Of a stretch of 64,000 bases of DNA, positions 17,960-26,609 are shown piece after piece. A program made the position numbers and the translations under genes. A model generated the notes under the pieces. The model did no database searches. It saw only the letters and a list, made by a program, of their open reading frames with translations, and had not been told where the DNA came from. The stretch is from JBARKJ01 sp963698885. GTDB taxonomy: Bacteria > Nitrospirota > JACRHJ01. The stretch lies in assembly GCA_963698885.1 (NCBI GenBank), contig CAVOSJ010000002.1, forward strand, positions 369,169-433,168. Reading direction: 5' to 3'. How positions within the stretch are numbered: position 1 is the first letter of the stretch; each line of letters starts with the position of its first letter.

Positions 17960-19501
17960 GGCAGTCATATCGGGGTTCCCGGACTTGCCCGTGATATATA
18001 GTTCCAGCGCGGGCTGAATAAAGAAGTCGGATGCTAAAGCATAGTTGGCAGCCATATAGGAAAATTGTCTAAAACTCTCCGCGAAAGGCAGGAGGCAGGC
18101 TTCAGCCATCTTCAGGAACCGTTCCGTACCCGTCAGCACCCAGAGCGTCTTTAACGATACCGACATCTCCGAGTTCTCCGCCATCGGCTTCGCCCGGTCG
18201 GCCAGTGCACCCACTGCTTCATGGTCCTCCGGCAGGTCGAAAAACCCTTCGAATTCCGTGTCCCAGTGAGTCCTCTCCAGATAGTCGATGAAGAGCATCG
18301 CCTCAAGAATACGTTTTTCCTCGCCCGTAAGCTGGTACATGTAAAGGAGCGTCTTTATCGCGGCGGAGCAGTCTTGCAGAAGCCCCGGCCTCCGCGGGTA
18401 TTCGTCAATGTAATGGTATAGGCCGCCGTCCGGCGTTTTCATCTTCGAAAGGACGTAATCCACCGCACTCTCTGCCCGCTCCCTGTAGCGTATCTCGCCC
18501 AGCGTCTCCCATGCCGAAAGGAACGCGTAAGCCGCCTTCATGTTCAGGTTCGTATACAGGGTATGGTCCACATAGGGCGGCGTCCTCAATAGCCTTTCCG
18601 CAAGCGTCAGGCCATAGTATTCCTCGTCCGCGTCCTGGCTCCCGCAGAAGTAGCCGTCCTTGTCCCAGAGCCATTCCTCCACGTATTTCAGCGTATCCTC
18701 GGCAACCGTTTTCCACTTCTCGTTGCCCGTCAGCCGGAACGCGTTCAGATAATTTACGATCAGGGCCGCATTGGATTCCGTCATCTTCTCGAAATGCGGC
18801 ACAGTCCAGTCACGCGTCACCGAATACCTGAAGAACCCTCCCATGACGTGGTCATACATCCCGTGGGAGGACATCCCTTCGAGCGTCTTTTCGGCCATAT
18901 CGAGGTATTCTTTATTGCCCGTGTCCCTGTATGAGACAAGGAGCAGGTCGTTTGCATCCGCCATCGGGAACTTCGGCTCCGTCCCGAAACCGCCGTGGAC
19001 AGGCTCGAACTCCTTCTCTATCTCCTGAAGGACTTCCGCCGCCGCGCCCACGGACAGCGCGTCCGGTCTCTGCCGGCGACAGGCCAGAAGCTCCGTACGC
19101 TTTCCCTCCCGGACCTGGGCCGCCCTCTCCATCACGCGGCCTTTGTTCTCCTGATAGAACCTGTCCACCTCCTCCAGCGTCTCCAGGAGCTTATCCGGCG
19201 GCATGTACGTCGCGCCCAGGAGGACCTCGCCGGTCGGCGTCAGTATGGCCGTGGTAGGCCAGCCGCCCATGTTGTAGCGCTCGTTGACGTCCGGCATCTT
19301 GTCCGTATCCACGCGCACGGGAACATAGCGCATATTTATTATCGCGGAGGTATTTTTATCCGAGTAAGAAGTCTCGTCCATGACGTGGCACCAGTGGCAC
19401 CAGACGGCGGAGATATCCAGAAGGACAAGCTTCCCCTCACGCTCCGCCTCCGCGAACGCTTCACTGCCCCACTCGCGCCACTTGACTAAGTTAGGATGCA
19501 T
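17759..19501 (-). CDS. DUF255 thioredoxin-like / six-hairpin protein (YyaL family)
   Basis: A 580-residue cytosolic protein. Residues 1-150 are a thioredoxin-like DUF255 domain with the family hallmark WCHWCHVM (C35, C38) and the cis-Pro loop GWPTTAI. The rest is an alpha/alpha-barrel similar to N-acylglucosamine epimerases. The family is short of biochemical data; it is related to eukaryotic SSP411. It is last in a tight operon behind a ferredoxin and a 65-residue protein, which hints at a redox role. Normal length is about 600-680 residues, so this one is on the short side. Confidence 0.88.
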   Translation of the reverse strand: MHPNLVKWREWGSEAFAEAEREGKLVLLDISAVWCHWCHVMDETSYSDKNTSAIINMRYVPVRVDTDKMPDVNERYNMGGWPTTAILTPTGEVLLGATYMPPDKLLETLEEVDRFYQENKGRVMERAAQVREGKRTELLACRRQRPDALSVGAAAEVLQEIEKEFEPVHGGFGTEPKFPMADANDLLLVSYRDTGNKEYLDMAEKTLEGMSSHGMYDHVMGGFFRYSVTRDWTVPHFEKMTESNAALIVNYLNAFRLTGNEKWKTVAEDTLKYVEEWLWDKDGYFCGSQDADEEYYGLTLAERLLRTPPYVDHTLYTNLNMKAAYAFLSAWETLGEIRYRERAESAVDYVLSKMKTPDGGLYHYIDEYPRRPGLLQDCSAAIKTLLYMYQLTGEEKRILEAMLFIDYLERTHWDTEFEGFFDLPEDHEAVGALADRAKPMAENSEMSVSLKTLWVLTGTERFLKMAEACLLPFAESFRQFSYMAANYALASDFFIQPALELYITGKSGNPDMTALADAAGKSFIPRRVIRLMDFGRDEAEIAGRGYKAAGKAAAYLCKGFTCAAPIEDPEELKKALAKAA

Positions 19502-19699
19502 CTATTGCTCGTAAGCAAGTACCCGGATGACCCCCTGGGTCTCGCCTTCCTCGGCTGTCAAGACCGCGTCGCTCACGGAGATAACCTTCGTTATCTTGTT
19601 GTCCTGGATGAACTTGTTAACTTCGTCGTCCAGGGCATGCAGCTCGCGCTGGGTCTCGAATATCTTAAGGACCTGGCCGAACGTCTTAACCTTTATCAT
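19502..19699 (-). CDS. Small conserved-looking protein, 65 residues
   Basis: Reads MIKVKTFGQVLKIFETQREL and ends GVIRVLAYEQ. The layout (KVKxF, a helix with an alternating Leu/acidic pattern, then ITKVISVSDAV and a final strand) recalls the small Cse60-type proteins, but this is weak. It is packed between ferredoxin (2 bases) and the DUF255 gene (adjacent), so it is certainly translated within that operon. The function is unknown. Confidence 0.65.
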   Translation of the reverse strand: MIKVKTFGQVLKIFETQRELHALDDEVNKFIQDNKITKVISVSDAVLTAEEGETQGVIRVLAYEQ

Positions 19700-19701
19700 T
19701 T

Positions 19702-19896
19702 TTAGTCCTCCTTCCAGGTGATAGCCTCGATCGGACAGGAATCTATCGCCTCCTGTATTACGTCCTCCGGGTCCCCCGTGGGGTTATAAACTTCCGCGAG
19801 GTCGTCGTTGTCCAGCTTTAACGTATTGGGGGCGATTTCCGTACAGAGCCCGCAGCTCGTGCAGAGCATTTTATCCACAACCGGCACTTTTGCCAT
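19702..19896 (-). CDS. Single-cluster 4Fe-4S ferredoxin
   Basis: A 64-residue low-potential electron carrier. Its ligands are C12, C15 and C18 (CTSCGLC) and C54 (DSCP), the single [4Fe-4S] arrangement of Desulfovibrio- and Thermotoga-type ferredoxins; no second CxxCxxC set exists. It is first in a three-gene operon with the 65-residue protein and the DUF255 protein. The ribosome site is GGAGAGG. Confidence 0.92.
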   Translation of the reverse strand: MAKVPVVDKMLCTSCGLCTEIAPNTLKLDNDDLAEVYNPTGDPEDVIQEAIDSCPIEAITWKED

Positions 19897-19976
19897 TTTT
19901 CACCTCTCCTTGTTAGTCATAATCAAAGTATACCATCTCCCCGAACCTAAAGAAAATATTCCTGGAGCTGAAAATT

Positions 19977-21720
19977 TTACGTTAAACATACCCGGCAGGC
20001 CGACGGCTGGTCCGCACGGGACAGCACCTGCTCATTTTTGGAACCGTAACGGTAAACGGTTATGCCCTTGCACCCCAGTTTATACGCGAGGGAATAAATT
20101 TTTCCAACGTCCGAAGGCGTCGCATCCTCCGGCAGGTTGATCGTCTTGGACACGGCGTTATCCGTATATTTCTGGAACTCAGCCTGCATCATCACGTGCC
20201 GCTCCGGCGCTATCTCCAGAGCTGTTTTGAAAACCTCCTTCACCTTTTGCGGCACCCCTGGAAGACCCGACACGCCGCCCTGTCACGTCCAGGTCCTTGA
20301 GCAGGGCCTCCGAATAAAACCCTTCCTTTTTTGCCCTGTCGAAAAAAACGCGGTTGACCTCCCGAAGTTCCGAGCCGTCCAGGACCCTGCGGATGAACGA
20401 GAGCGCAAAAAGAGGCTCGATGCCGCTCGAAGTCCCGGCGATGATGCTTATGGTCCCGGTAGGCGCGACCGTGGTTACGGTGGCGTTCCGCATGTACTTA
20501 AGGCCCTTTTTCTCCCAGGCGCTTCCGGGGAAATTCGGAAAGTTGCCGCGTTCCCGGCCCAACTCGGAGGATTTTGCCACCGCCTCGTCATTGATAAATT
20601 TCATCACTTCCCCGCCTAACTTCAGAGCGTCGTCAGAGTCATACGGGATATCCAGCATTACCAGCATATCGGCAAAGCCCATGACCCCAAGTCCGACCTT
20701 GCGGTTGGCGCGCGTGATGCGCGTTATCTCCGGAAGGGGATAGACGCTTGAGTCTATTACGTTGTCCAGGAACTGCACGCCGTCTCTTACGGCATTTCGA
20801 AGGTCATCCCAGTCCATGCGTCCGTCTACGACGAACCGGCTTAAGTTGACGGAGCCCAGGTTGCAGGACTCGTACGGCAGAAGGGGCTGTTCCCCGCAGG
20901 GGTTGGTCGCCTCTATCACGCCTGCCGCCGGAGTCGGGTTCAGGGCATTTATCCTGTCTATGAAAATCACGCCGGGGTCGCCGGTCTTCCAGGCCATTAA
21001 AGCGATTAAATCCCACATCTCCCGCGCCTTTATTTTTTTTGTCCCCCTGCCGTCCCTGGGGTTTATAAGCGGGTATTCTCCGTCTTCGTCCAGCGCCCGC
21101 ATGAAGTAATCGGGGATGCTGACGGAGAGGTTGAAGTTCCGGAAAGCCCCGTCCTCCTTAGCCCTGACGAACGCCGCTATATCCGGGTGGTCGATGCGCA
21201 GTATCCCCATGTTCGCCCCGCGCCGCCTGCCGCCCTGCTTTATCACCTCCGTCGCCTGGTCGAAAACCCTCATGAAAGACACCGGGCCGGAAGCTACCTC
21301 GCCGGTGGATTTTACGATGTCGTCCTTTGGCCTGAGGCGCGAGAAGGAAAATCCGGTCCCGCCGCCGGACTGGTGGATCCGGGCCATCGCCGAGAGCGCC
21401 CCGAAGATTTTTTTTACGCTGTCTCCGACCGGTATGACAAAGCACGCGGAGTATTGTTTAATCGACGTGCCCGCGTTCATCAGGGTAGGGGAGTTCGGAA
21501 GAAACCTCAACTCAGACATCATACGGTAATAGATTTCGCCGCGTGTAGTTTTTGTGCCGGGCGAGTATCTCTCGTCCGCGACTGCGATAGTCTTTGCCAC
21601 CCTGCGGAAAAGCCCCTCCGGCGTCTCGATAACCCTGCCCGTACGGTTTTTTCTTAAGTACCTTCTCTCCAGCACGCGCAGGGCGTTGTCCGTAAGGCGA
21701 GTCTCGTTATTACCGCTCAA
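19977..21720 (-). CDS. nrdJ: Adenosylcobalamin-dependent class II ribonucleotide reductase, one frameshift
   Basis: Reduces ribonucleotides to deoxyribonucleotides with B12 and without oxygen. About 580 residues are readable. Landmarks: PNSPTLMNAG, the CFVIPVGDS Cys, the GGGTGFSFSRLR loop, and the catalytic NPCGEQPLLPYESCNLGSVN region. A late PTGTISIIAGTSSGIEPLF follows. A single-base shift near 20275 separates LDVTGR from VSGLPGVPQKVKEVF. The C-terminus ends with a Cys pair (CRVC) that can serve re-reduction. The start overlaps the amrS stop by four bases. Class II use fits an anaerobic or microaerobic life. Confidence 0.9.
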
Positions 21721-22724
21721 AGACCCTCTCCCGCTATACTAGCTCCGCATTCGCATGCGCCGTTTTTTGTATAATTGCCGGTCATCATGTTGCCGTAGCG
21801 GGTGATCAATATCTTGCCGCACCTGGGGCAAAGCGTATCCTCGCCGCCCTGGCCCGGCGCGTTCCCTTCGTAAACGTATTTCAGCCCTTCTTCTATCCCG
21901 ACCCTTCGCGCCATGGACAAGGTGGACAGTGGGGTAGGGGGCTGGTCGGTCAGCTTGTAAGTCGGATAAAAACGGGAGACGTGCCAGGGTATCTCCGGAT
22001 TAATCGAAACGATAAAACGGGCGATGGCGCGAAGCTCTTCCTCCGAATCGTTATGCCCCGGGATTACAAGGGTCGTAAGTTCTATCCATATCCCGGAGTC
22101 GTAGTAATTTTTTATGGACTCCAGTACCAGTTCGAGTTTGGCTCCGCAGACCTTCCTGTAGAACTCCCCGGTAAATCCTTTCAGGTCTATATTGGCCGCG
22201 TCGAGATACGGCCTTATAGTCTTGAGGGCTTCTGGCGTAATGTAGCCGTTCGTGACGAACACGTTCTTTATTCCGGCATCGAACGCGAGCTTTGCCGTAT
22301 CGTATGCCAGCTCGAAGAATACGGTAGGTTCGGTATAGGTATACGCGATGCTCTTGCAGCCGGATTTTAACGCCTCATCCACTATCGACTGAGGTGAGAC
22401 AGGATCTCCGGTTATCGTTTTAGTATCTCTGGGCATCTGGGCGATATCGGCGTTCTGGCAGAAGAGGCACTTGAAATTGCAGCCTGGGGTGGCTATGGAG
22501 TATGAACGGGAGCCTGGGTAGAAATGGAAGAGCGGTTTCTTTTCTATCGGGTCGATATGCCGGGCGATGACCTTGTCGTAAACGAGAGTATAGAGGGCGC
22601 CGTCCCTGTTTTCCCGGACCTGGCATACGCCCTTTGAGCCTTCAGGGATTTTGCACCGGTGTCCGCATAGAAAGCAGTAGACTTTTTTATCTTCGAGCGG
22701 CTCCCACAGAGAAGCCTGTTTCAT
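21717..22724 (-). CDS. amrS: AmmeMemoRadiSam system radical SAM enzyme
   Basis: A 335-residue radical SAM protein formerly called PflA-like. It has an N-terminal CFLCGHRC metal motif and the cluster motif CNFKCLFC. IAYTYTEPTVFFE and the NIDLKGF region follow, then two C-terminal Cys pairs (CPRCG and CECG). AmrS proteins usually sit with AmrA/AmrB, which are absent here. Instead it is coupled to nrdJ and preceded by an SDR and a corrinoid methyltransferase. The substrate is unknown for the family. Confidence 0.88.
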   Translation of the reverse strand: MKQASLWEPLEDKKVYCFLCGHRCKIPEGSKGVCQVRENRDGALYTLVYDKVIARHIDPIEKKPLFHFYPGSRSYSIATPGCNFKCLFCQNADIAQMPRDTKTITGDPVSPQSIVDEALKSGCKSIAYTYTEPTVFFELAYDTAKLAFDAGIKNVFVTNGYITPEALKTIRPYLDAANIDLKGFTGEFYRKVCGAKLELVLESIKNYYDSGIWIELTTLVIPGHNDSEEELRAIARFIVSINPEIPWHVSRFYPTYKLTDQPPTPLSTLSMARRVGIEEGLKYVYEGNAPGQGGEDTLCPRCGKILITRYGNMMTGNYTKNGACECGASIAGEGL

Positions 22725-22743
22725 GAGAGGCCTCCCGGCCGCC

Positions 22744-23513
22744 TTATCCCATTACCCTTCCGCCGTCGACGGAGATGTTTGCGCCGGTAACGAAGCGGCC
22801 AAGGTCGGAGCAGAAAAAAAGGGCCGCCCCCGCTATGTCCTGGGGTTGGGCGAGCCTTCCAAGCGGCGTCGATTCCTTTATCGCCTGGAGCACTGATTCG
22901 TTGGTATAAGGGGCCTCCTCCGTCAGGACAAAGCCGGGCGAAACCATGTTGACTGTAATCCCCCACGGTCCCGCTTCAGCGGCCAGATTCCTTGTGAAGC
23001 CCAAAGAGCGACCCCATAGCCGAAGTGAGGGCGCTGTAGCCTTTTATGGGCTGCAGGAGCATGTTGTTCCCTATATTTACTATCCTGCCCCAGCCTCGCG
23101 ACTTCATCTTGCCGGTTACCCGCCTGGACAAGTAAAACGCGGGGCGCAGGATGCTGTCTATATGGTCCTGGTGCTCTTCCCAGGCAGACCTCGGGAAACA
23201 TGTTCCTGATAATGCGCCCATGGGCGTTGTTAACCAATATGTCCACGCCGCCGAAAGCATTTTCAGCTTCCGATATCAGCATATCGGCCCCTTCTTCGGC
23301 GGACACGTCCGCCTTGACTGAAATGGCCGAAGGGTTTATCTCCCTGAGCGCGGCGAGAGCGGTTACGCCCCTTTCCTCGTTAGAGAGGTAGTTGATGGCC
23401 ACGTTCGCCCCGGCTGCCGCCAGGGCCGATGCTATCGCAAAGCCTACCCCGCGCGAGGAGCCGGAGATTACGGCGTTTTTCCCGGCAAGCGAAAGACTAT
23501 AGCCTGATGTCAT
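22744..23513 (-). CDS. Short-chain dehydrogenase/reductase-like protein, two frameshifts, catalytic residues altered
   Basis: About 255 residues when two shifts (near 23190 and 22995) are undone. Cofactor motif SGSSRGVGFAIA, NNAHG in place of NNAG, and a C-terminal half with TVNMVSPGFV and GRFVTGANISVDGGRVMG mark an SDR. In the uninterrupted middle segment the Ser position reads NIGNN and the YxxxK motif reads YSALT, so both catalytic Ser and Lys appear replaced and only Tyr is kept. The protein may bind NAD(P) without normal SDR chemistry. It overlaps the AcsE-like gene by four bases. Confidence 0.75.
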
Positions 23514-24304
23514 GCCGCCGCGTCAACCTGCGAATATACAGTCTCGTTCTTAAACGCCCTTATCAGGCGCACGGTCCGCATCGTCTCCTTGTCCAGCGCG
23601 TCCACGTATGCAGACCACAACCCAAGGCCTGCCAGCATGGCGAGATAGGTGCTGTTTATCGCCGGACGCACACTCTTGTCCGACCCTGCGGAGATGTTCG
23701 AGAGCCAGCATGTGGTCCTGAGCGGCGGATCGACAAGCTCGCTTAAACCGTAAAGGGTCTGCTGTACCGCCACGGCCTGCTCCTGTCCGCGCACGTTTCC
23801 CGCTATGTGCAGGACCATCGGGTCCACGATAAGCCGATTGTTGGAAATCCCGACGGAATTGGCCTTCTCAATCAGGTCTTCGATTATCGCCAGCCGCTCG
23901 TCCGCGTCCGCGGGGATCCCTTTGCGGACAGGATAAATGACGAGGTCCGCGCCCGCCGTCTCCGCAAGACGCAGAATACCGTCCATCTCCTTTACCCGCT
24001 GGTAATCGGCGGAAAAGTAATTGACGATAATCTTTTTTCCCGCGGCGCCCGCGGCGATTTCCTGGGCTTTCGGGTTTCTGCTGTCTATGGAAAGCGGCAG
24101 GCCCGCGTCGCGCGCGCCGAGCACCGCCGTCTTCATGTATTTTTCGTCTCCGTCCCCGTCAAGGCTCAGGCTGATATTAAGCATATCCGCCCCCGCATCC
24201 TTCAGGGCAAGGGCCTGACCTGCTATCCAATCCGTATTGCCGGTCCTGGCGGCGGATATAAACTCGCGGTTTTTGAAGCTCAGGTTACTCGCTATAGCAA
24301 ACAT
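23510..24304 (-). CDS. AcsE/MtrH-like methyltetrahydrofolate:corrinoid methyltransferase
   Basis: A 264-residue TIM-barrel pterin-binding protein. The order of motifs follows AcsE: GADMLNISLS, PLSIDSRNP, KIIVNYFSADYQR, a GIPADADERLAI loop, NRLIVDPMVL, and TCWLSNISAGSDKSVRPAIN. Family members move the methyl group of methyl-THF to a corrinoid iron-sulfur protein in the Wood-Ljungdahl pathway, or to other corrinoids. No CO dehydrogenase/acetyl-CoA synthase genes are visible, so the acceptor here is unknown. The operon also holds NifU-like and NrdJ genes. Confidence 0.8.
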   Translation of the reverse strand: MFAIASNLSFKNREFISAARTGNTDWIAGQALALKDAGADMLNISLSLDGDGDEKYMKTAVLGARDAGLPLSIDSRNPKAQEIAAGAAGKKIIVNYFSADYQRVKEMDGILRLAETAGADLVIYPVRKGIPADADERLAIIEDLIEKANSVGISNNRLIVDPMVLHIAGNVRGQEQAVAVQQTLYGLSELVDPPLRTTCWLSNISAGSDKSVRPAINSTYLAMLAGLGLWSAYVDALDKETMRTVRLIRAFKNETVYSQVDAAA

Positions 24305-24331
24305 AACCTGCCTCCTTTCAATTGGCGGCGG

Positions 24332-24550
24332 TCAAACGTTGATAACCTCCGTCACCTCAGGCAATTCTTCCTTTATTGCGCGCTCCACGCCCATTTTGAG
24401 CGTCATCTGGGACATCGGGCAGCTTCCGCAGGCCCCGACCAGGCGCACTTTCACTACGGTGCCCTCAACGCCTATAAGCTCCACGTTCCCACCGTCCGCC
24501 TGGAGATGAGGCCTTATTTTATCCAGTATCGCTTCCACTTTTTCTCTCAT
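24332..24550 (-). CDS. NifU C-terminal-domain iron-sulfur scaffold
   Basis: A 72-residue protein consisting only of the NifU C-terminal domain. RPHLQADGGNVELIGVEG is followed by the CGSCPMS cluster-binding motif. It forms or carries a [4Fe-4S] cluster for delivery to apoproteins. It lies 27 bases before the methyltransferase gene and behind a desulforedoxin, so it likely serves the iron-sulfur and radical SAM enzymes of this operon. Confidence 0.92.
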   Translation of the reverse strand: MREKVEAILDKIRPHLQADGGNVELIGVEGTVVKVRLVGACGSCPMSQMTLKMGVERAIKEELPEVTEVINV

Positions 24551-24570
24551 CGATATTTGCTCCTGTTCTT

Positions 24571-24687
24571 TTAGTCGATTTTAACCATCGGTTCGCCGCA
24601 GCAGACAAGCTCTCCTGCCCCGCTTTCAATCACCTTCACCACTTGTCCGCATATTTCGCACTTATACGTCTTTCCCCCTTCGGCCAT
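24571..24687 (-). CDS. Desulforedoxin-like rubredoxin-fold protein, 38 residues
   Basis: A very short gene reading MAEGGKTYKCEICGQVVKVI and ending LVCCGEPMVKID, behind a near-perfect AAGGAGG. CxxC (C10, C13) and CC (C28, C29) are the iron ligands of desulforedoxin and of the desulfoferrodoxin N-domain. Such proteins are typical of anaerobes and carry electrons in oxygen defence. It heads the NifU-like/AcsE-like/SDR/AmrS/NrdJ operon. A TATAAT (reverse strand, about 24735) could be its -10 box. Confidence 0.88.
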   Translation of the reverse strand: MAEGGKTYKCEICGQVVKVIESGAGELVCCGEPMVKID

Positions 24688-24767
24688 CTCGTTCCTCCTT
24701 TTAAAAATAGCGAGATATACACTACGTCTGTTTCAATTATATCATAAGCTATGGTTTTGGCGGGCTT

Positions 24768-25076
24768 TTAATCGGGCGTATCCAATACCTTAAGCGCCGC
24801 CTGGAGGCATTCTACTACGCCGTTTATGCCTGAAACGGGCAGGGGAGTGAGTATCGCCTCCAGTACCTCTTCCCGGCTAGCCCCGGCTTTAAGCGCCTGC
24901 GGGACGTGCGCGGCAACTCCCGGCGGGTAGTTCTGCGCCGTCATCGCGCCGATAAGTATCAGCTGCTTCGTCTTAACATCCAGCGCGGGCGCGTCGATGA
25001 CCGACTTGAAAAGGTCAAGATATGCCTTGCCGGCGTCGGGAAAATTAGTCAGGAAATCTTTAAATTCTTTGGACAT
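24768..25076 (-). CDS. Carboxymuconolactone decarboxylase / AhpD-fold protein
   Basis: A 102-residue all-helical protein; the start at 25076 (MSKEFKDF) has GAGG before it. The core KTKQLILIGAMTAQNYPPGV and AHVPQALKAGASREEVLEAI follow the CMD pattern. The Cys pair of peroxidase-active AhpD (CxxCxxxH) is absent; only the His remains. A peroxidase role is therefore unlikely. It is last in a long overlapping operon, 7 bases after deoC. Confidence 0.78.
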   Translation of the reverse strand: MSKEFKDFLTNFPDAGKAYLDLFKSVIDAPALDVKTKQLILIGAMTAQNYPPGVAAHVPQALKAGASREEVLEAILTPLPVSGINGVVECLQAALKVLDTPD

Positions 25077-25083
25077 GAAAACC

Positions 25084-25767
25084 TCATAACGCCGCGCCAT
25101 GCTTCTGCATGAACTCCTCTACTATGGCCACGCCGGATGACGTCCCTATACGCTCCGCTCCGGCCTGTACCATCTTGCAAAGCGTATCGAGGTCCCGGAT
25201 GCCGCCCGACGCCTTTATCTTCGCCTTGCCGATTGCCCCGGCCTTCATTATCATGACGTCCGCGGGAGACGCGCCGCGTGAGCCGAATCCGGTAGAAGTC
25301 TTTACGAACTCCGCGCCGACCTCAGCCGAAAGCCTCGCCGCGCCGGCCTTCTCCGCGTCCGTGAGATAGCATGTCTCGATTATAACCTTATGCACCACGC
25401 CCGGAGTCAGGAGTATAAAATCCTTGAGCTGCCGCGCCACCGCCTCGAACTCCCCGGCCTTGAAAAGCCCCACGTTCATCACGACGTCCAGTTCCTGGGC
25501 GCCGGTGCGGACCGCCTCGACACCTTCCATTACCTTCATGGCCGTGGTGCCGGAGCCCAGGGGGAAGTCGATTACACAGCAGACAGTTACGCCCGTGCCC
25601 CGGAGCTTTTCCGCCGCGCGCGAGACGTAGCAGGGGTTTACGCAGACGGAATGAAACGAGTAATGCATGGCCTCGTCGCAAAGCCTGTCCACGTCCGCCG
25701 GGGCCGCTGTCGGGGAGAGCAGGGTATGGTCGATTATCTGGGCCAGCTCTATCGCGTTCTCAAACAA
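25084..25767 (-). CDS. deoC: Deoxyribose-phosphate aldolase
   Basis: Cleaves 2-deoxyribose 5-phosphate to glyceraldehyde 3-phosphate and acetaldehyde; 227 residues. It opens IDHTLLSPTA, carries the catalytic Lys in FVKTSTGFG, and ends with KASGGIRDL and GAERIGTSSG. The start is TTG at 25767, inside the end of the aminotransferase gene (19-base overlap), with AGAGGTG before it. Normal length for the family. Confidence 0.94.
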   Translation of the reverse strand: MFENAIELAQIIDHTLLSPTAAPADVDRLCDEAMHYSFHSVCVNPCYVSRAAEKLRGTGVTVCCVIDFPLGSGTTAMKVMEGVEAVRTGAQELDVVMNVGLFKAGEFEAVARQLKDFILLTPGVVHKVIIETCYLTDAEKAGAARLSAEVGAEFVKTSTGFGSRGASPADVMIMKAGAIGKAKIKASGGIRDLDTLCKMVQAGAERIGTSSGVAIVEEFMQKHGAAL

Positions 25768-26609
25768 CGGAGCACCTCTTGCTTGTACGCCTCCGAGAGC
25801 ATTTTCGTCACCTTGCCCGGAGGGCCGATTTCGTTACCGCCCACCTCCTTGACAGGCATTATCTCCATCGTGGTATTCGTTATGAAAACCTCGTCCGCCT
25901 CCCCGAGGGCCGCCTCCGTGAACAGCTCCTCGTAAACGGTGATGCCAAGAGTCTTCGCTAATCGAAGCACGAGGTCGCGCGTTACACCTTCGAGTATCCC
26001 CGCGATGAGGGGCGGGGTCGTCAGGACTCCGTCTTTTACCATGAATATGTTGGAGATGGTGCCCTCGGCTATAAAATTGGCGTGGTTCAGCATTATCCCC
26101 TCGAACGCCCCCGCGCGCTTGGCCTCCATCTTCGCGAAGATGTTGTTCAGGAAATTTGTGGACTTTATGGCCGGGTTAAGCGTCTCCGGGTGTATCCTCC
26201 GTGTTTCCACGACGGCAATTTTGACCCCATCCTGGTAGAACTCCCTCCGGTAGTCGAAGAACTGCTTCGCGATTATCACGAAAGTGGGGGTGGGGCAAAG
26301 CTCCGGGTCCAGGCCGATCTCGCCGGGGCCGCGCGATACGCTGACGCGGATATAGGCGTCTTTGAGGCCGTTTCTGGACAATGTATCGTATATCGCGCGC
26401 CTGATGCCGTCTTCGTCCATCAGCAGGGCCATCTCCATCATGTCCGCCGACTGCTTCAGCCGCGCCAGGTGCTCGATCAGCTTGAAGACCATGCCGTCGT
26501 ATGAGCGCAGGGTCTCGTAAATTCCGTCGCCATATAAATATCCGTGGTCGAATACGGAAACTTTTGCCTCTTCCTTAGGATAGAACGCGCCGTTTATGTA
26601 GATTTGCAT
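25749..26609 (-). CDS. Class IV aminotransferase (IlvE / PabC family)
   Basis: A 286-residue PLP enzyme of fold type IV. It starts IYINGAFYPKEEAKVSVFD followed by HGYLYGDGIYETLR. The PLP Lys is in NPAIKSTNFLNNIFA, and the phosphate-binding end reads DEVFITNTTMEIMP. The sequence looks like a branched-chain aminotransferase, but it begins one base after pabB/trpE. It could therefore be 4-amino-4-deoxychorismate lyase (PabC) completing p-aminobenzoate synthesis. The two cannot be told apart by eye. Confidence 0.88.
   Translation of the reverse strand: MQIYINGAFYPKEEAKVSVFDHGYLYGDGIYETLRSYDGMVFKLIEHLARLKQSADMMEMALLMDEDGIRRAIYDTLSRNGLKDAYIRVSVSRGPGEIGLDPELCPTPTFVIIAKQFFDYRREFYQDGVKIAVVETRRIHPETLNPAIKSTNFLNNIFAKMEAKRAGAFEGIMLNHANFIAEGTISNIFMVKDGVLTTPPLIAGILEGVTRDLVLRLAKTLGITVYEELFTEAALGEADEVFITNTTMEIMPVKEVGGNEIGPPGKVTKMLSEAYKQEVLRCLRTR

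Noticed and set aside
21721..24767. Cobalamin riboswitch expected near B12-related genes
   Set aside because: I could not find a B12-box-like motif or suitable leader; intergenic gaps here are too short.
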